From Mogibacterium sp. (GTDB taxonomy: Bacteria > Bacillota > Clostridia > Peptostreptococcales > Anaerovoracaceae), in the NCBI GenBank assembly GCA_017433975.1, contig JAFRGD010000033.1, forward strand, positions 29,487-93,486: a DNA stretch of 64,000 nucleotides, written 5' to 3'. Below, one piece after another: positions 38,227 to 48,455 of this stretch (position 1 is its first letter; each line of letters begins with the position of its first letter). The position numbers and the translations under genes are program-made. The notes under the pieces were generated by a model. It searched no databases. It was given only the letters and a program-made list of their open reading frames with translations, and had not been told where the DNA came from.

Positions 38227-39361
38227 CGTAACAGCGCTGAACAACTACATAGAACGGGTGCTGAAGTCCGATCCGAACCTGCACAACATCGAGCTGGAGG
38301 GCGAGATCTCGCAGGTCAGTTCGAGCCGCGGACACATGTACCTGACGCTGACCGACGGTACGAGTTCGATCCGCTGCAACATCTGGCAGTCGTATCTGGT
38401 TGGGATGGACCTGTCGCTCCTTAAGACAGGGCGGCGCATCATCGCGCGCGGCAGCATCAGCCCGTACGCCAAGGGCGGCAGCTACTCGTTCAGTATCACA
38501 GAAGTTAAGGAATACGGGGAAGGGGACCTCATGGCGGAGTTCCTCCGGCTCAAGAAAAAACTCGAGGCGGAAGGGCTCTTCGACCCGGCGCACAAGCGCC
38601 CGTTGCCGACGTTCCAGCGCAGGATCGGTGTGATTACGTCCGATACCGGCGCTGCGGTCGAGGACATCAAGCGGACGGTTACGCGCAAGAACGATTTCAC
38701 GGATCTGTTGATCTTTCCGACGCTCGTACAAGGCGTTGCAGCTCCTGCGAGCATCATCCGGAGCATCGCGCTCGCAAACGAAGTGGACCGGGCCGGAACG
38801 CGGATCGACGTTCTAATCGTCGGTCGCGGTGGCGGCTCCGCCGAGGACCTCGCGGCGTTCAATGACGAGGGCGTTGCGCGCGCGATTTACGCGTCGGAGA
38901 TCCCTGTCATCTCGGCAGTCGGCCATGAGTCGGACTTTTCCATCGCGGACCTCGTTGCAGACTACCGTGCAGCCACGCCGACCGCGGCAGCTGAGGCGGC
39001 CGCCATGGACACATACGAATTACGTGACATGATCGCGGCGTCGCGTCAGCAGTTATATCAGTCGCTGGAGTCCAAATTCAGCAGCGAGCGGACGATCGTC
39101 ACCAACCTCATCCGCTCCATGCAGTCCGGTCTCCGGAGCAAATTGACGGAATACAGACTGCAAGTTCGGAACGCTGTGACCATGCTCGAGCAAAACGACC
39201 CGATGAACATCCTTTCCAAGGGCTATGCGGCTGTACTCACGGACAACGGAACGATCGTCTCGTCGGTCCGGGACGTCACCGCCGGAGGGCGATACCACGT
39301 GCGCGTGAGCGACGGAACCTTTGGGGCGGAAGCGATTTCGATAGAAGAGGAGAAACAGTAA
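38216..39361 (+). CDS. xseA: Exodeoxyribonuclease VII large subunit
   Basis: 381 residues, at the short end for the family. The N-terminal OB fold (about 5-105; IELEGEISQVSSSRGHMYLTLTD) binds DNA. The catalytic domain has RRIGVITSDTGAAVEDI, VGRGGGSAEDLAAFNDE and SAVGHESDFSIADLVADYRAATPTAAAE motifs. A helical region follows and a final LSKGYAAV element. With XseB it degrades single-stranded DNA. Start ATG 38216 has GAAAGGAA upstream. The stop shares a base with the xseB start. Confidence 0.95.
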   Translation: MAHSVTALNNYIERVLKSDPNLHNIELEGEISQVSSSRGHMYLTLTDGTSSIRCNIWQSYLVGMDLSLLKTGRRIIARGSISPYAKGGSYSFSITEVKEYGEGDLMAEFLRLKKKLEAEGLFDPAHKRPLPTFQRRIGVITSDTGAAVEDIKRTVTRKNDFTDLLIFPTLVQGVAAPASIIRSIALANEVDRAGTRIDVLIVGRGGGSAEDLAAFNDEGVARAIYASEIPVISAVGHESDFSIADLVADYRAATPTAAAEAAAMDTYELRDMIAASRQQLYQSLESKFSSERTIVTNLIRSMQSGLRSKLTEYRLQVRNAVTMLEQNDPMNILSKGYAAVLTDNGTIVSSVRDVTAGGRYHVRVSDGTFGAEAISIEEEKQ

Positions 39362-39552
39362 TGGCGGAAAAGACATTTTCGGAGGCGTTATCCAACCTGC
39401 AGAAAGCGGCGGACGAGATCAGCCGTCAGGTGACCTCGCTCGAGGAGTCGATCCGGCTCTTTGAGGAGGGTATGAAAGAAGCCGCTTACTGCAACGAAAT
39501 CCTGGACGCCGCGTCCCAAAAGATCGAAACATATATCCGGGAGGAAGCGTAA
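39361..39552 (+). CDS. xseB: Exodeoxyribonuclease VII small subunit
   Basis: 63 residues, helical. The family pattern FSEALSNLQKAADEI, then LEESIRLFEEGMKEAAYCNEIL, is complete. Several XseB chains wrap the helical region of XseA. The ATG shares one base with the xseA stop (TAATG) and the gene ends in the same way at ispA, so the three are coupled. Confidence 0.94.
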   Translation: MAEKTFSEALSNLQKAADEISRQVTSLEESIRLFEEGMKEAAYCNEILDAASQKIETYIREEA

Positions 39553-40451
39553 TGCGAACCTATGACGAATACCGCAGCCTCGTCGAAGCGAAGCTGACGT
39601 CGTTCCTTCCGCAGGTCGCGGAGGAAGCCGCGACGGTTTACGACGCGATGAAATACAGCCTGACGGCGGGCGGCAAGCGGCTCCGGCCGGTCCTCCTGCT
39701 CGCGGCGTGTGACTTCGCGGGCGGTGACATCAACGAAGCGCTCCCGTACGCCTGTGCGCTGGAATTCATTCACACGTATTCGCTGATCCACGACGACCTG
39801 CCGGCGATGGATGACGACGACCTCCGCCGCGGCAAGCCGACCAACCACGTGGTCTTTGGCGAAGCGATGGCGGTCCTCGCAGGCGACGGCCTTCTGAACA
39901 GCGCCTGTGAGGTCATTACTCAAACATATGCGAAGTGTTTCGATGACCCGGAGCGGCTCGTCCGCCACATCCGCGCGGGGAACGCGATCATCCTCGCCGC
40001 CGGTGTCAACGGAATGATTGCGGGACAGGTCGCGGACATCGAGAACGAAGCGCCGGAAGAGGGGACGGACATCGCGCAGATGGTCGACTTCATCGAGGCG
40101 AACAAGACCGGTGCGCTCCTCATGGCACCGTTTACCGCCGGACTTCACATCGCCGGCGCACCCGACGACATGATCCGGACTTTTGAGTTCTACGCCCGGT
40201 GCATCGGCAAAGGCTTCCAGATCGCCGATGACATCCTGGACTTCACGTCCACGCCGGAAGAGCTCGGTAAGTCGATCGGCAAGGACAAAGAACAAGGCAA
40301 GTGCAACTATGTGATGGTCTACGGCATGGACCGCGCGCGACAGGAGCTCAGCGCCCTGACGCAGCAGGCGCTCGATGCGATGGCACCGTACGGGGACAGC
40401 GCGGCATTTTTCATCGACATCGCCCGCCGGCTGGAGACACGAAAGGCTTGA
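39552..40451 (+). CDS. ispA: Polyprenyl (farnesyl/geranyl) diphosphate synthase
   Basis: 299 residues. Chain-elongating prenyl transferase. The first Asp-rich motif is DDLPAMDDDDLRRGKPT near residue 80 and the second is DDILDFT near residue 230, with GGKRLRPVL at the N-terminal part. The two residues between the Asp pairs of the first motif (PA) are typical of bacterial farnesyl synthases. Supplies C15 for undecaprenyl phosphate and quinone-like lipids. dxs follows immediately, giving isoprenoid context. Confidence 0.93.
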   Translation: MRTYDEYRSLVEAKLTSFLPQVAEEAATVYDAMKYSLTAGGKRLRPVLLLAACDFAGGDINEALPYACALEFIHTYSLIHDDLPAMDDDDLRRGKPTNHVVFGEAMAVLAGDGLLNSACEVITQTYAKCFDDPERLVRHIRAGNAIILAAGVNGMIAGQVADIENEAPEEGTDIAQMVDFIEANKTGALLMAPFTAGLHIAGAPDDMIRTFEFYARCIGKGFQIADDILDFTSTPEELGKSIGKDKEQGKCNYVMVYGMDRARQELSALTQQALDAMAPYGDSAAFFIDIARRLETRKA

Positions 40452-40452
40452 A

Positions 40453-42309
40453 ATGATCGACTTTAACAACGACGACATCAGGGAACGCATCCGCAGGGCG
40501 GATGAACGCGAGCTGCAGATCATCTGCGGCGAGCTTCGGTTTTTCCTGCTTGATAAGGTATCAAAGACCGGGGGGCATCTCGCCTCCAATCTTGGCGTGG
40601 TCGAACTCACCGTCGCTTTGCACCGCGTCTACGACTCGCCGCACGATAAGATCATCTTTGACGTCGGACACCAGTCATATATTCATAAAATCATTACCGG
40701 CCGCGCCGCGGACTTCGACACGTTGCGGCAGCATGGCGGCCTGAGCGGCTTCCCGAAAGGCCGCGAGAGCGAACATGACGTTTACGATACCGGTCACAGC
40801 AGCACTTCCGTTAGCGCGGCCGCGGGCATGGCGGTCGCACGGGACATGACCGGAGAGGACTACCAGATCGTCGCGGTCATCGGGGACGGTTCGATGACGG
40901 GCGGCATGGCTTATGAGGCGCTGAACTGCATCGGATCCAGCAAATCCAACGTCAAAATCGTCCTGAACGACAACGGCATGTCGATCGCGCGCAATGTCGG
41001 CGCCATGTCCAAGCATCTGCAGGAACTCCGGACCTCCGAGAATTACATCCGGACCAAGGACCGGGTCCGCTCGTCGCTCGGCAGGATTCCGGTCGTCGGA
41101 ACGGCGCTCACCGAGGGCGTCCGCAAGGCCAAGGACAAGGTCAAATACACGATTCTCGGCGACCCGGGCATCTTATTCGAAGAACTCGGGATCAAATACA
41201 TCGGGCCGATTAACGGCTACGATATCCCGGCGATGGAAGAGGCCTTCCGTACTGCGAACGCCTTTGACGGTCCGACCATCGTTCACGTCATCACGACCAA
41301 GGGAAAAGGCTACACCTGGGCCGAAAAATATCCGCGGAAATTCCATGGGGTTGGTCCGTTTAATATAAAAGACGGTAACATTTTATCGTCAACTGATGAA
41401 AAATCGTTCTCACAGGTCTTCGGAGAAGCCCTGACGGACCTCGCAAAAGAGGACCCGACGGTCGTCGCCGTCGTCGCAGCGATGGGAACCGCGACAGGAC
41501 TGGGACCGTTCTACGACGCTTGTACGGAAAGATTCTTTGACGTCGGCATCGCAGAGCAACACGCGGTGACGTTCGCGGCCGGGCTCGCCAAAGGCGGCAT
41601 GAAACCTGTCGTCGCGATCTATTCGTCCTTCCTACAGAGGGCCATCGACCAGATCATCGAGGACGTCTGCCTGCAGAACCTGCACGTCGTCTTCGCGATC
41701 GACCGCGCAGGCCTGGTCGGTGCGGACGGCGAGACGCACCACGGGCAATTCGATCTGTCGTATTTACAGATGATTCCGAACATGACCGTGCTGGCACCGG
41801 CCGACGGAAACCAGCTCGCCGAGATGCTCGCTTATGCGCTAAAACTGGACGGTCCGGTCGCGATTCGCTATCCGCGGGGAAGCGCCACCGGAGACCACCT
41901 TCCGCTTCCTACGTTTGCCGGCGGGAACACCACGTTGAACGACGGCAGGGACGTGACGATTCTCGCGGTCGGAACCATGCTGGACACTGCGCTCGAAGCG
42001 GCCTACCAGCTCATCGACCGTGGAATCAACGCCGGCGTCCGGTGCATCAACGTCGTCAAACCGTTTGACCCGTCTCTCATGGACATTCCGTCCGGGCTGA
42101 TCGTGACGATCGAAGACAACGTCGCCACGGGCGGTTTTGGTGAAACCGTCCAGGCGCACTTCGTGAACGAGAGACAAAACGTCCTGTCCTTCGCCATCCC
42201 GGACGAATTCATCGCGCACGGCACCGTGGAGGAGCTCCGCGCGGAATGCGGGCTGACGGCGGACGCGGTCGTGAAAGGAGTAACTGACTACTTTGAAAGA
42301 AAGGCTTGA
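40453..42309 (+). CDS. dxs: 1-deoxy-D-xylulose-5-phosphate synthase
   Basis: 618 residues. First enzyme of the MEP isoprenoid pathway, joining pyruvate and glyceraldehyde-3-phosphate with thiamine diphosphate. Motifs are GGHLASNLGVVELTVALH at the N-terminus, the TPP site GDGSMTGGMAYEALN near residue 145, the transketolase-like middle domain with RFFDVGIAEQHAVTFAAGLA (about 360), DRAGLVGADGETHHG, and the C-terminal TGGFGE region. Start ATG 40453 is one base after the ispA stop. Ends overlapping the TTG start of tlyA by 17 bases. Confidence 0.96.
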   Translation: MIDFNNDDIRERIRRADERELQIICGELRFFLLDKVSKTGGHLASNLGVVELTVALHRVYDSPHDKIIFDVGHQSYIHKIITGRAADFDTLRQHGGLSGFPKGRESEHDVYDTGHSSTSVSAAAGMAVARDMTGEDYQIVAVIGDGSMTGGMAYEALNCIGSSKSNVKIVLNDNGMSIARNVGAMSKHLQELRTSENYIRTKDRVRSSLGRIPVVGTALTEGVRKAKDKVKYTILGDPGILFEELGIKYIGPINGYDIPAMEEAFRTANAFDGPTIVHVITTKGKGYTWAEKYPRKFHGVGPFNIKDGNILSSTDEKSFSQVFGEALTDLAKEDPTVVAVVAAMGTATGLGPFYDACTERFFDVGIAEQHAVTFAAGLAKGGMKPVVAIYSSFLQRAIDQIIEDVCLQNLHVVFAIDRAGLVGADGETHHGQFDLSYLQMIPNMTVLAPADGNQLAEMLAYALKLDGPVAIRYPRGSATGDHLPLPTFAGGNTTLNDGRDVTILAVGTMLDTALEAAYQLIDRGINAGVRCINVVKPFDPSLMDIPSGLIVTIEDNVATGGFGETVQAHFVNERQNVLSFAIPDEFIAHGTVEELRAECGLTADAVVKGVTDYFERKA

Positions 42310-43123
42310 CGTCTTATTAGTACAGTCCGGGCTGGTCTCGTCGCGCGACCGCGCAAAGCGGCTGATCATGGCCGGCCTCGTCACGGTGGACGGCCGCGTC
42401 GAGGACAAGGCTGGGCAGAAGTTCGACGTGGACGCGGACATCGCGCTCAAGGAGGACCCGTGCCGATACGTCAGCAGGGGAGGGCTTAAACTCGAAAAGG
42501 CCATCGGCGCGTTCGGCCTCGACTTTACCGGCTGCATCTGCATGGACATGGGCGCCTCCACGGGCGGCTTCACGGACTGCATGCTGCAGAACGGCGCAGC
42601 CAGGGTCTACGCGGTCGACGTAGGATACGGACAGCTGGATTACCGGCTGCGGGTCGACGAGCGCGTCGTCAACATCGAAAAGACCAATATCCGCTACCTC
42701 GATACATCCCTAATACGAGACCCGATCGACTTCGTTACAATTGACGTGTCGTTCATCTCCGTCCGCCACATGTTTCCGGTCGCTTGCAAGGTCCTGAAAC
42801 CGGACGGGGAGATCATCTCGCTGATCAAGCCGCAGTTCGAAGCGGGCCGCGAAGAGGTCGGCAAAAAAGGCATCGTCCGCGACCCTGCGGTGCATGTCGA
42901 CGTCATTAACAAAGTGATCGGATACGCCGACGAATGCGGGCTGTACCCGGTCGGACTTACCTGGTCCCCGATCACCGGAACCAAGGGAAACATCGAATAT
43001 TTGATCCATTTAAAGCGAAAAGACGCGGGGTGCTCAGATGCCCGCGAAGCTGCAGAAATCGCCGCAGTGGCCGAAATTTCGCCGTCTGCGGTGGTCTCGC
43101 TGGCACATGAGGAGCTCGAATGA
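42293..43123 (+). CDS. tlyA: TlyA family rRNA 2'-O-methyltransferase
   Basis: 276 residues. An N-terminal S4 RNA-binding domain (ERLDVLLVQSGLVSSRDRAKRLIMAGLV region, residues about 3-60) is joined to an FtsJ-like methyltransferase: CMDMGASTGGFTDCML is the SAM loop near residue 84, followed by VYAVDVGYGQLDYRLR and VTIDVSFISVRHM. TlyA proteins 2'-O-methylate rRNA, which affects capreomycin sensitivity. The TTG start has AAAGGAG upstream. The ATGA junction couples it to mutS; argR and recN, which often follow in clostridia, are absent. Confidence 0.93.
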   Translation: MKERLDVLLVQSGLVSSRDRAKRLIMAGLVTVDGRVEDKAGQKFDVDADIALKEDPCRYVSRGGLKLEKAIGAFGLDFTGCICMDMGASTGGFTDCMLQNGAARVYAVDVGYGQLDYRLRVDERVVNIEKTNIRYLDTSLIRDPIDFVTIDVSFISVRHMFPVACKVLKPDGEIISLIKPQFEAGREEVGKKGIVRDPAVHVDVINKVIGYADECGLYPVGLTWSPITGTKGNIEYLIHLKRKDAGCSDAREAAEIAAVAEISPSAVVSLAHEELE

Positions 43124-45717
43124 CTTTATCACCGATGATGCAACAGTATAGCAAGATCAAGGAGGAGTACAAAGACTGCCTGCTGTTCTACAGGCTGGGC
43201 GATTTTTACGAACTCTTTTTTGACGACGCGTATACTGCGAGCCGCGAGCTCGAGCTCACGCTGACCGGACGGAACTGCGGTCTGGAGGAGCGGGCGCCGA
43301 TGTGCGGGGTCCCGTTCCACGCTGCGGACACGTATATTGCACGGTTGGTAGAAAAGGGTTATAAAGTCGCGATCTGCGAGCAGACGGAAGACCCGGCCCT
43401 TGCCAAGGGGCTCGTTTCGCGCGAGGTCATCCGTGTCGTCACGCCGGGCACGCTCGATATCCTCACCAGCGCGGACCGCGATGAAAACATTTACATCATG
43501 TCCGCCTTCCTCGAGAACGGTGTCTGTGCGCTCGCTTACGCGGATATTACGACAGGTGAATTATTTGCGACAGACTTTGAAGTCTCCAAGGACCTCAGCG
43601 AAATTGCGCGCGAAGCCGCCGTCATCGCGCCGCGGGAGACCATCCTGATGGCCGGCAGCACGAACCTACTGAACGCGCTGACCGAAGCCGATCCGGACTT
43701 TTATTATAGTTTTATCGACAGCTCTTATTATGCGTTCTCCAACTGCGAACGGGCGCTGCTCCGGCAGTTTGAGGCGGAGTCGCTCATCACGCTCGGCCTC
43801 GACGACCGGGACGGCATCGTCCGCGCCGCGGGGTCGCTTCTGCTCTATCTGATCGAAACGCAAAAACAAACGCCGGACCAGATCACCAACATCGTCATCA
43901 ACGAATCCGGGGACCGCATGCACCTCGATAAAGCGACCATGCGCAACCTGGAACTGCTCGAGACCTTGTACGACGGGCGTCGGAGAGGCTCGCTGCTCGG
44001 CGTCCTGGACCGCACGCGCACCGCGATGGGCGGCCGGCTCCTCAAGCGCTCCATCAAGGAACCGCTGAACGAAGCGGGTGAGATCAACCGCCGGCTGGAC
44101 GCCGTCGCTTCGCTGGTCTCGCATCGCGATACGCTGGAGGACCTCCGCGATTCGCTCAAGGAGGTTTACGACTTTGAGCGGCTGACAGCGCGCGTCGCAT
44201 CCATGCGAGCGAACGGCAAGGACATGATTGCGCTCCGGAACACGCTGGCGGTTCTGCCGGCGATCCGGCAGGCGACCGCGTCCCTGGATGCGGACCTCAT
44301 GCGCAAGATGACGGAAGATTTGGAGGACTTCGGTCCGCTGCACGACCTCATCGGCGAAGCGATCGTCGAAGAACCGCCGTTTGCGGTAACCGAGGGCGGA
44401 CTCATCCGAAGCGGGTATTCCGAGGAGCTGGACAGCCTCAAAGACTCCATCCGCGACGCACGGAACTGGATCGCCGGGCTGGAACAGACCGAACGGGAGC
44501 GGACCGGCATCAAGACGATCAAAGTCGGCTTCAACAAGGTTTTCGGCTATTATATCGACGTCAGCCGCGCCCTCGCGAACCTCGTACCGGACGATTACAT
44601 CCGCAAGCAGACGCTCGTGAACAACGAACGGTTCATTACCCCGGAGCTAAAAGAAAAAGAAACCCTCGTCCTCAGCGCGGAGGCCAAGATCAACGCCCTC
44701 GAGTATGAATTGTTCAAGCAGGTCCGCGCTGCCGTAGTCCCGTACATCGACAGCCTGCAGCGCGCCTCCCGGGCCGTTGCGATGCTCGACATGCTCTGCT
44801 CCTTCGCGGACGTCGCAGTCCGGAGCGGTTACGTCCGCCCGACCGTGGACGACAGCGACCGCATCGAGATCATCGAAGGCAGACACCCTGCTGTCGAGCA
44901 GCTCATCGGGGAGGGGATGTTCGTCTCGAATGACACGCACATGGACCGCGCCGGCGACAGCCTGCTCGTGATCACCGGCCCGAACATGTCCGGTAAATCG
45001 ACTTACATGCGCCAGACCGCGATCATCGTCCTGATGGCGCAGATCGGATCCTTTGTCCCTTGCAAAAGCGCGCAGATCGGCGTCGTAGACCGCGTCTTCA
45101 CGCGCATCGGCGCCTCCGACAACCTCGCGTACGGGCAGTCGACGTTCTTCATCGAGATGAGCGAGCTGGCCAACATCCTGCGCAACGCGACCGACCGCAG
45201 CCTGATCATCCTGGACGAGATCGGCCGCGGCACCAGCACGTTCGACGGTCTCTCCATCGCGTGGGCGACGATCGAATACCTGTCCGGCCCGGAGCACCGC
45301 ATCCGCACGATGTTCGCGACACACTACCACGAGCTGACCGCACTGGCGGAGACGCATTCCAACATCCGCAACCTCTCGGTCGACGTGCTCGAGCGCGGGA
45401 GCGAAGTCGTCTTCCTGCACAAGATCGTGGACGGACCGGCGAGCAAGAGCTACGGCATCCACGTCGCAAAGATCGCCGGCGTCCCGCGGGAGATCCGCTG
45501 GAACGCCGAGGCAAAGCTCCGCGAACTCGAATCCAGCCGGCACACCGCGGCCCAGATGGAAAAGCAACTGTCCTTCTTTGATACCGACTTCCGGACCGAG
45601 ATGGACGACGAGCGGAACGAGATCATCGACGAGATTGCAAGCCTCGACATCGACAACATGACGCCGATGCAGGCGCTCCTCAAACTGAAAGAAATCCAAC
45701 AGAAACTGGACGAATAG
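43120..45717 (+). CDS. mutS: DNA mismatch repair protein MutS
   Basis: 865 residues. The N-terminal mismatch-binding domain has the Phe-x-Glu wedge in GDFYELFFDDA near residue 32. Connector, core and clamp domains follow, and the ATPase has Walker A GPNMSGKSTYMRQ near residue 620, DEIGRGTSTFDGLS (Walker B) and ATHYHELTALA. A C-terminal helix-turn-helix precedes the end. Full length and intact. It lies directly before mutL and overlaps tlyA by 4 bases. Confidence 0.97.
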   Translation: MTLSPMMQQYSKIKEEYKDCLLFYRLGDFYELFFDDAYTASRELELTLTGRNCGLEERAPMCGVPFHAADTYIARLVEKGYKVAICEQTEDPALAKGLVSREVIRVVTPGTLDILTSADRDENIYIMSAFLENGVCALAYADITTGELFATDFEVSKDLSEIAREAAVIAPRETILMAGSTNLLNALTEADPDFYYSFIDSSYYAFSNCERALLRQFEAESLITLGLDDRDGIVRAAGSLLLYLIETQKQTPDQITNIVINESGDRMHLDKATMRNLELLETLYDGRRRGSLLGVLDRTRTAMGGRLLKRSIKEPLNEAGEINRRLDAVASLVSHRDTLEDLRDSLKEVYDFERLTARVASMRANGKDMIALRNTLAVLPAIRQATASLDADLMRKMTEDLEDFGPLHDLIGEAIVEEPPFAVTEGGLIRSGYSEELDSLKDSIRDARNWIAGLEQTERERTGIKTIKVGFNKVFGYYIDVSRALANLVPDDYIRKQTLVNNERFITPELKEKETLVLSAEAKINALEYELFKQVRAAVVPYIDSLQRASRAVAMLDMLCSFADVAVRSGYVRPTVDDSDRIEIIEGRHPAVEQLIGEGMFVSNDTHMDRAGDSLLVITGPNMSGKSTYMRQTAIIVLMAQIGSFVPCKSAQIGVVDRVFTRIGASDNLAYGQSTFFIEMSELANILRNATDRSLIILDEIGRGTSTFDGLSIAWATIEYLSGPEHRIRTMFATHYHELTALAETHSNIRNLSVDVLERGSEVVFLHKIVDGPASKSYGIHVAKIAGVPREIRWNAEAKLRELESSRHTAAQMEKQLSFFDTDFRTEMDDERNEIIDEIASLDIDNMTPMQALLKLKEIQQKLDE

Positions 45718-45724
45718 AACCCAA

Positions 45725-47515
45725 ATGATACGCATTTTAGACCGTTTTGTCGCAGATAAGATCGCCGCGGGCGAAGTCATCGAACGGCCGCTCTCCATCG
45801 TGAAAGAGCTGGTCGAGAATTCGATTGACGCCGGTGCGGGTAAGATCGTGGCCGAGATCCGGAACGGTGGAAAGTCCTACATCCGCGTGACGGACGACGG
45901 CTGCGGCATCCCGGCCGACGAAGTCGCGATCGCTTTCGAGCGCCACGCGACCGGCAAAATCGCGACACTGAGCGACCTGGACCACATCGAGACGCTCGGC
46001 TTCCGCGGTGAGGCGCTCGCGAGCATCTCTGCGGTCTCGCGGCTGACGATTTACACGCGTACCACGGACGAGACCATCGGAACCAAGGCCGTTTTGCACG
46101 GCGGACGGCTGGTTGAGAAGGAAGCCGTCGGCTGCAACCGCGGAACGACGATTACGTGCGAAGACGTGTTCTATAATACGCCGGCGCGCCGCAAATTTAT
46201 GAAGTCCGACGCGGCGGAGGCTTCCCTGATCATCGATCTCATCCAAAAGCTTGCGATCTGCTACGCGGATATCGCGTTCCGGATGATAAATAACGGTAAT
46301 ATTTTATTGTCTACTGATGGAGCAGGGGACCGTAAACGCACCATCGCGGACGTTTACAACACGCCGGAGTTCCGCAATCTGATTGAAATCAAGAACGATA
46401 CAGTCGAAGGCTTTATTTCCGACCCGGGCGTGACGCGATCCACGCGAAAAGGCCAGATTTTCTTCGTGAACGGGCGAATCGTATCCTCTGCCGCCATCGA
46501 AAAAGGCCTTGCGCTCGGCTATGGAGACCGGATCTTTTCCGGGTATCCCGTCGCGGTTCTCTTCATCACAGCGGACCCGTCGACACTCGACGTCAACATC
46601 CACCCGAACAAGCGGGAGATCAAGTTCCTGAACGAAGCCGACGTCGTCCAGGCGGTCGCGGATGCAGTCCGTTCGGTCATGCAGTCGGAGGCCGCGGTAC
46701 CGAGCGCGGTCCACCGTCCTTCGCACGGCGCACAACATGGACAGACCTCTTACGTCGATCCGTCCCGCGCCCGGAGCGAATCACAGATCGGGATTCGGGA
46801 CTTCCTGAGCGTTCACGAGAACCGCCTGCCGGTCGAACCACCTGCGCCTGCGGCCGTCCGTGAACCCAAACCACATCCATCCGACACACGGGATTCAGAT
46901 GCGCGTAGTATAAAAATATCGGAACCATCCGACCGGCCGTTTGACTTCGCGGACCTCGTTGTCAAGGGATACATCTTTGACGCGTACATCATCCTCCAGG
47001 CAGGAGATGTTTTATATATACTGGACCAGCATGCGGCGCACGAGCGTATACTGTACGAGCGCCTGGTCGGCTCTTACAACGCGGAAACCCACGTTTCCCA
47101 GCCAATTCTGACGCCGTTCACAGTCGAGGTCACCGCGGATACCTATAACTCAGAGAATCAGTTCCTGGACGCCCTGCGCGGCATGGGCTTCGGAATCGAC
47201 CCGTTCGGTGCGAACACGTATATCATCCGGGAGATTCCGCCGTACATGACGCTGGACGAGGCGGCAAACTTCGCGAAGGACTTCATCGACAGCGCTCCGG
47301 CCGGCGACGCGGCCAACCAGACCGTCATCGATAAGCTGATCATGCGGTCCTGCAAGGGCGCGGTCAAGGCGAACGACCGGCTCTCCGACCGCGAGATCGG
47401 CGATCTGATCCAGACGCTCTCGGAATGCAGGAACCCGTTCAGCTGCCCGCACGGCAGGCCGACGTTCCTCCGGATCACGAAATATCAAGTGGAAAAAGCT
47501 TTTAAAAGGAAATAA
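45725..47515 (+). CDS. mutL: DNA mismatch repair protein MutL with endonuclease motif
   Basis: 596 residues. The GHKL ATPase N-terminal domain has IAAGEVIERPLSIVKELVENSIDAGA, DDGCGI, TRGFRGEALASI-like and RGTTI motifs. A proline-rich variable linker (about 320-400) leads to the C-terminal dimer domain, which carries the metal-binding endonuclease motif DQHAAHERILYE (Asp434 on) and a late SCKGAVKANDRLS motif. This marks a nicking MutL of the kind used where no MutH exists. It starts 8 bases after mutS without a strong ribosome site. Confidence 0.95.
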   Translation: MIRILDRFVADKIAAGEVIERPLSIVKELVENSIDAGAGKIVAEIRNGGKSYIRVTDDGCGIPADEVAIAFERHATGKIATLSDLDHIETLGFRGEALASISAVSRLTIYTRTTDETIGTKAVLHGGRLVEKEAVGCNRGTTITCEDVFYNTPARRKFMKSDAAEASLIIDLIQKLAICYADIAFRMINNGNILLSTDGAGDRKRTIADVYNTPEFRNLIEIKNDTVEGFISDPGVTRSTRKGQIFFVNGRIVSSAAIEKGLALGYGDRIFSGYPVAVLFITADPSTLDVNIHPNKREIKFLNEADVVQAVADAVRSVMQSEAAVPSAVHRPSHGAQHGQTSYVDPSRARSESQIGIRDFLSVHENRLPVEPPAPAAVREPKPHPSDTRDSDARSIKISEPSDRPFDFADLVVKGYIFDAYIILQAGDVLYILDQHAAHERILYERLVGSYNAETHVSQPILTPFTVEVTADTYNSENQFLDALRGMGFGIDPFGANTYIIREIPPYMTLDEAANFAKDFIDSAPAGDAANQTVIDKLIMRSCKGAVKANDRLSDREIGDLIQTLSECRNPFSCPHGRPTFLRITKYQVEKAFKRK

Positions 47516-47517
47516 AC

Positions 47518-48444
47518 ATGTCTGAAAACGAACCAAACCGTACTGTATATCTGATTGGCGGCCCGACGGCCGTCGGAAAGAGCGACGTCGCCCTTTACCT
47601 CGCGAAGCGCATCGACGGCGAGATCGTAAACTGCGACTCCGTCCAGCTGTATAAGCACATGGACATCGGCAGCGCGATGCCGTCCCGGCACGACCGGAGC
47701 ATTGTCCCGCACCATCTTTTCGACTTCGTCGAACCGGACTATAACATGACCGTCGCGGAATATCAGAGGCTCGCTCTGGACGTCATCGACGACATCCTTG
47801 CGCGCGGCAAGACGCCGGTCGTCGTCGGCGGAACCGGCCTTTATATGAACTCGATCCTTTACGACATGGACTTCGCGGCGCGGCCGGTCGATGAGGCGCG
47901 GCGCGCGGAGCTCGAGGCGATTGCGGAGCGGAGCGGGGCGGAATACATGTACGACTACCTCTCGGCCGTCGACCCGGAAGCGGCGTCCCGGATCCACCCG
48001 AACAACGTCCGCAAGGTCGTCCGCGCGATCGAAGCCTGGGAGTCGGGCTCCGGCATCAAGGACATGGACGAGCTCGTACTGAATCCAAAGTACGACTTCA
48101 AACTCTTCGGGCTGACCATGGAGCGGTCCTGGCTCTACGACCGGATCAACCGCCGCGTGCTCAAACTGCTCGAGGCGGGCTTTGTCAACGAAGTGCGCGA
48201 ACTCATGGACATGGGCCTGACCAAGGACACACCGGCCATGAAGGCGATCGGTTACAAAGAGCTCCTGGCGCATCTGAACGGGGAGTGCACCCTCAAGGAC
48301 GCTGCGTATGAGATCATGAAGAACACGCGTCACTACGCCAAGCGCCAGCTGACCTGGCTCAAGCGCTACGACGACCTCCACTGGATCGAGATCGTCAAGG
48401 GCGAGACCGTCGGACAGGTCATCGACGACATTTTACAGTATTAA
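47518..48444 (+). CDS. miaA: tRNA dimethylallyltransferase MiaA
   Basis: 308 residues. Adds a dimethylallyl group to A37 of tRNAs that read UNN codons. P-loop GGPTAVGKSDVAL at residue 14, then NCDSVQLYKHMDIGSA, VVGGTGLYMNSILYDMD and the late KNTRHYAKRQLTWLKR motif. It starts 2 bases after mutL with AAAGGAA upstream. The hfq gene often found next to miaA is not here. Confidence 0.96.
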   Translation: MSENEPNRTVYLIGGPTAVGKSDVALYLAKRIDGEIVNCDSVQLYKHMDIGSAMPSRHDRSIVPHHLFDFVEPDYNMTVAEYQRLALDVIDDILARGKTPVVVGGTGLYMNSILYDMDFAARPVDEARRAELEAIAERSGAEYMYDYLSAVDPEAASRIHPNNVRKVVRAIEAWESGSGIKDMDELVLNPKYDFKLFGLTMERSWLYDRINRRVLKLLEAGFVNEVRELMDMGLTKDTPAMKAIGYKELLAHLNGECTLKDAAYEIMKNTRHYAKRQLTWLKRYDDLHWIEIVKGETVGQVIDDILQY

Positions 48445-48455
48445 AGGGGTTTTCA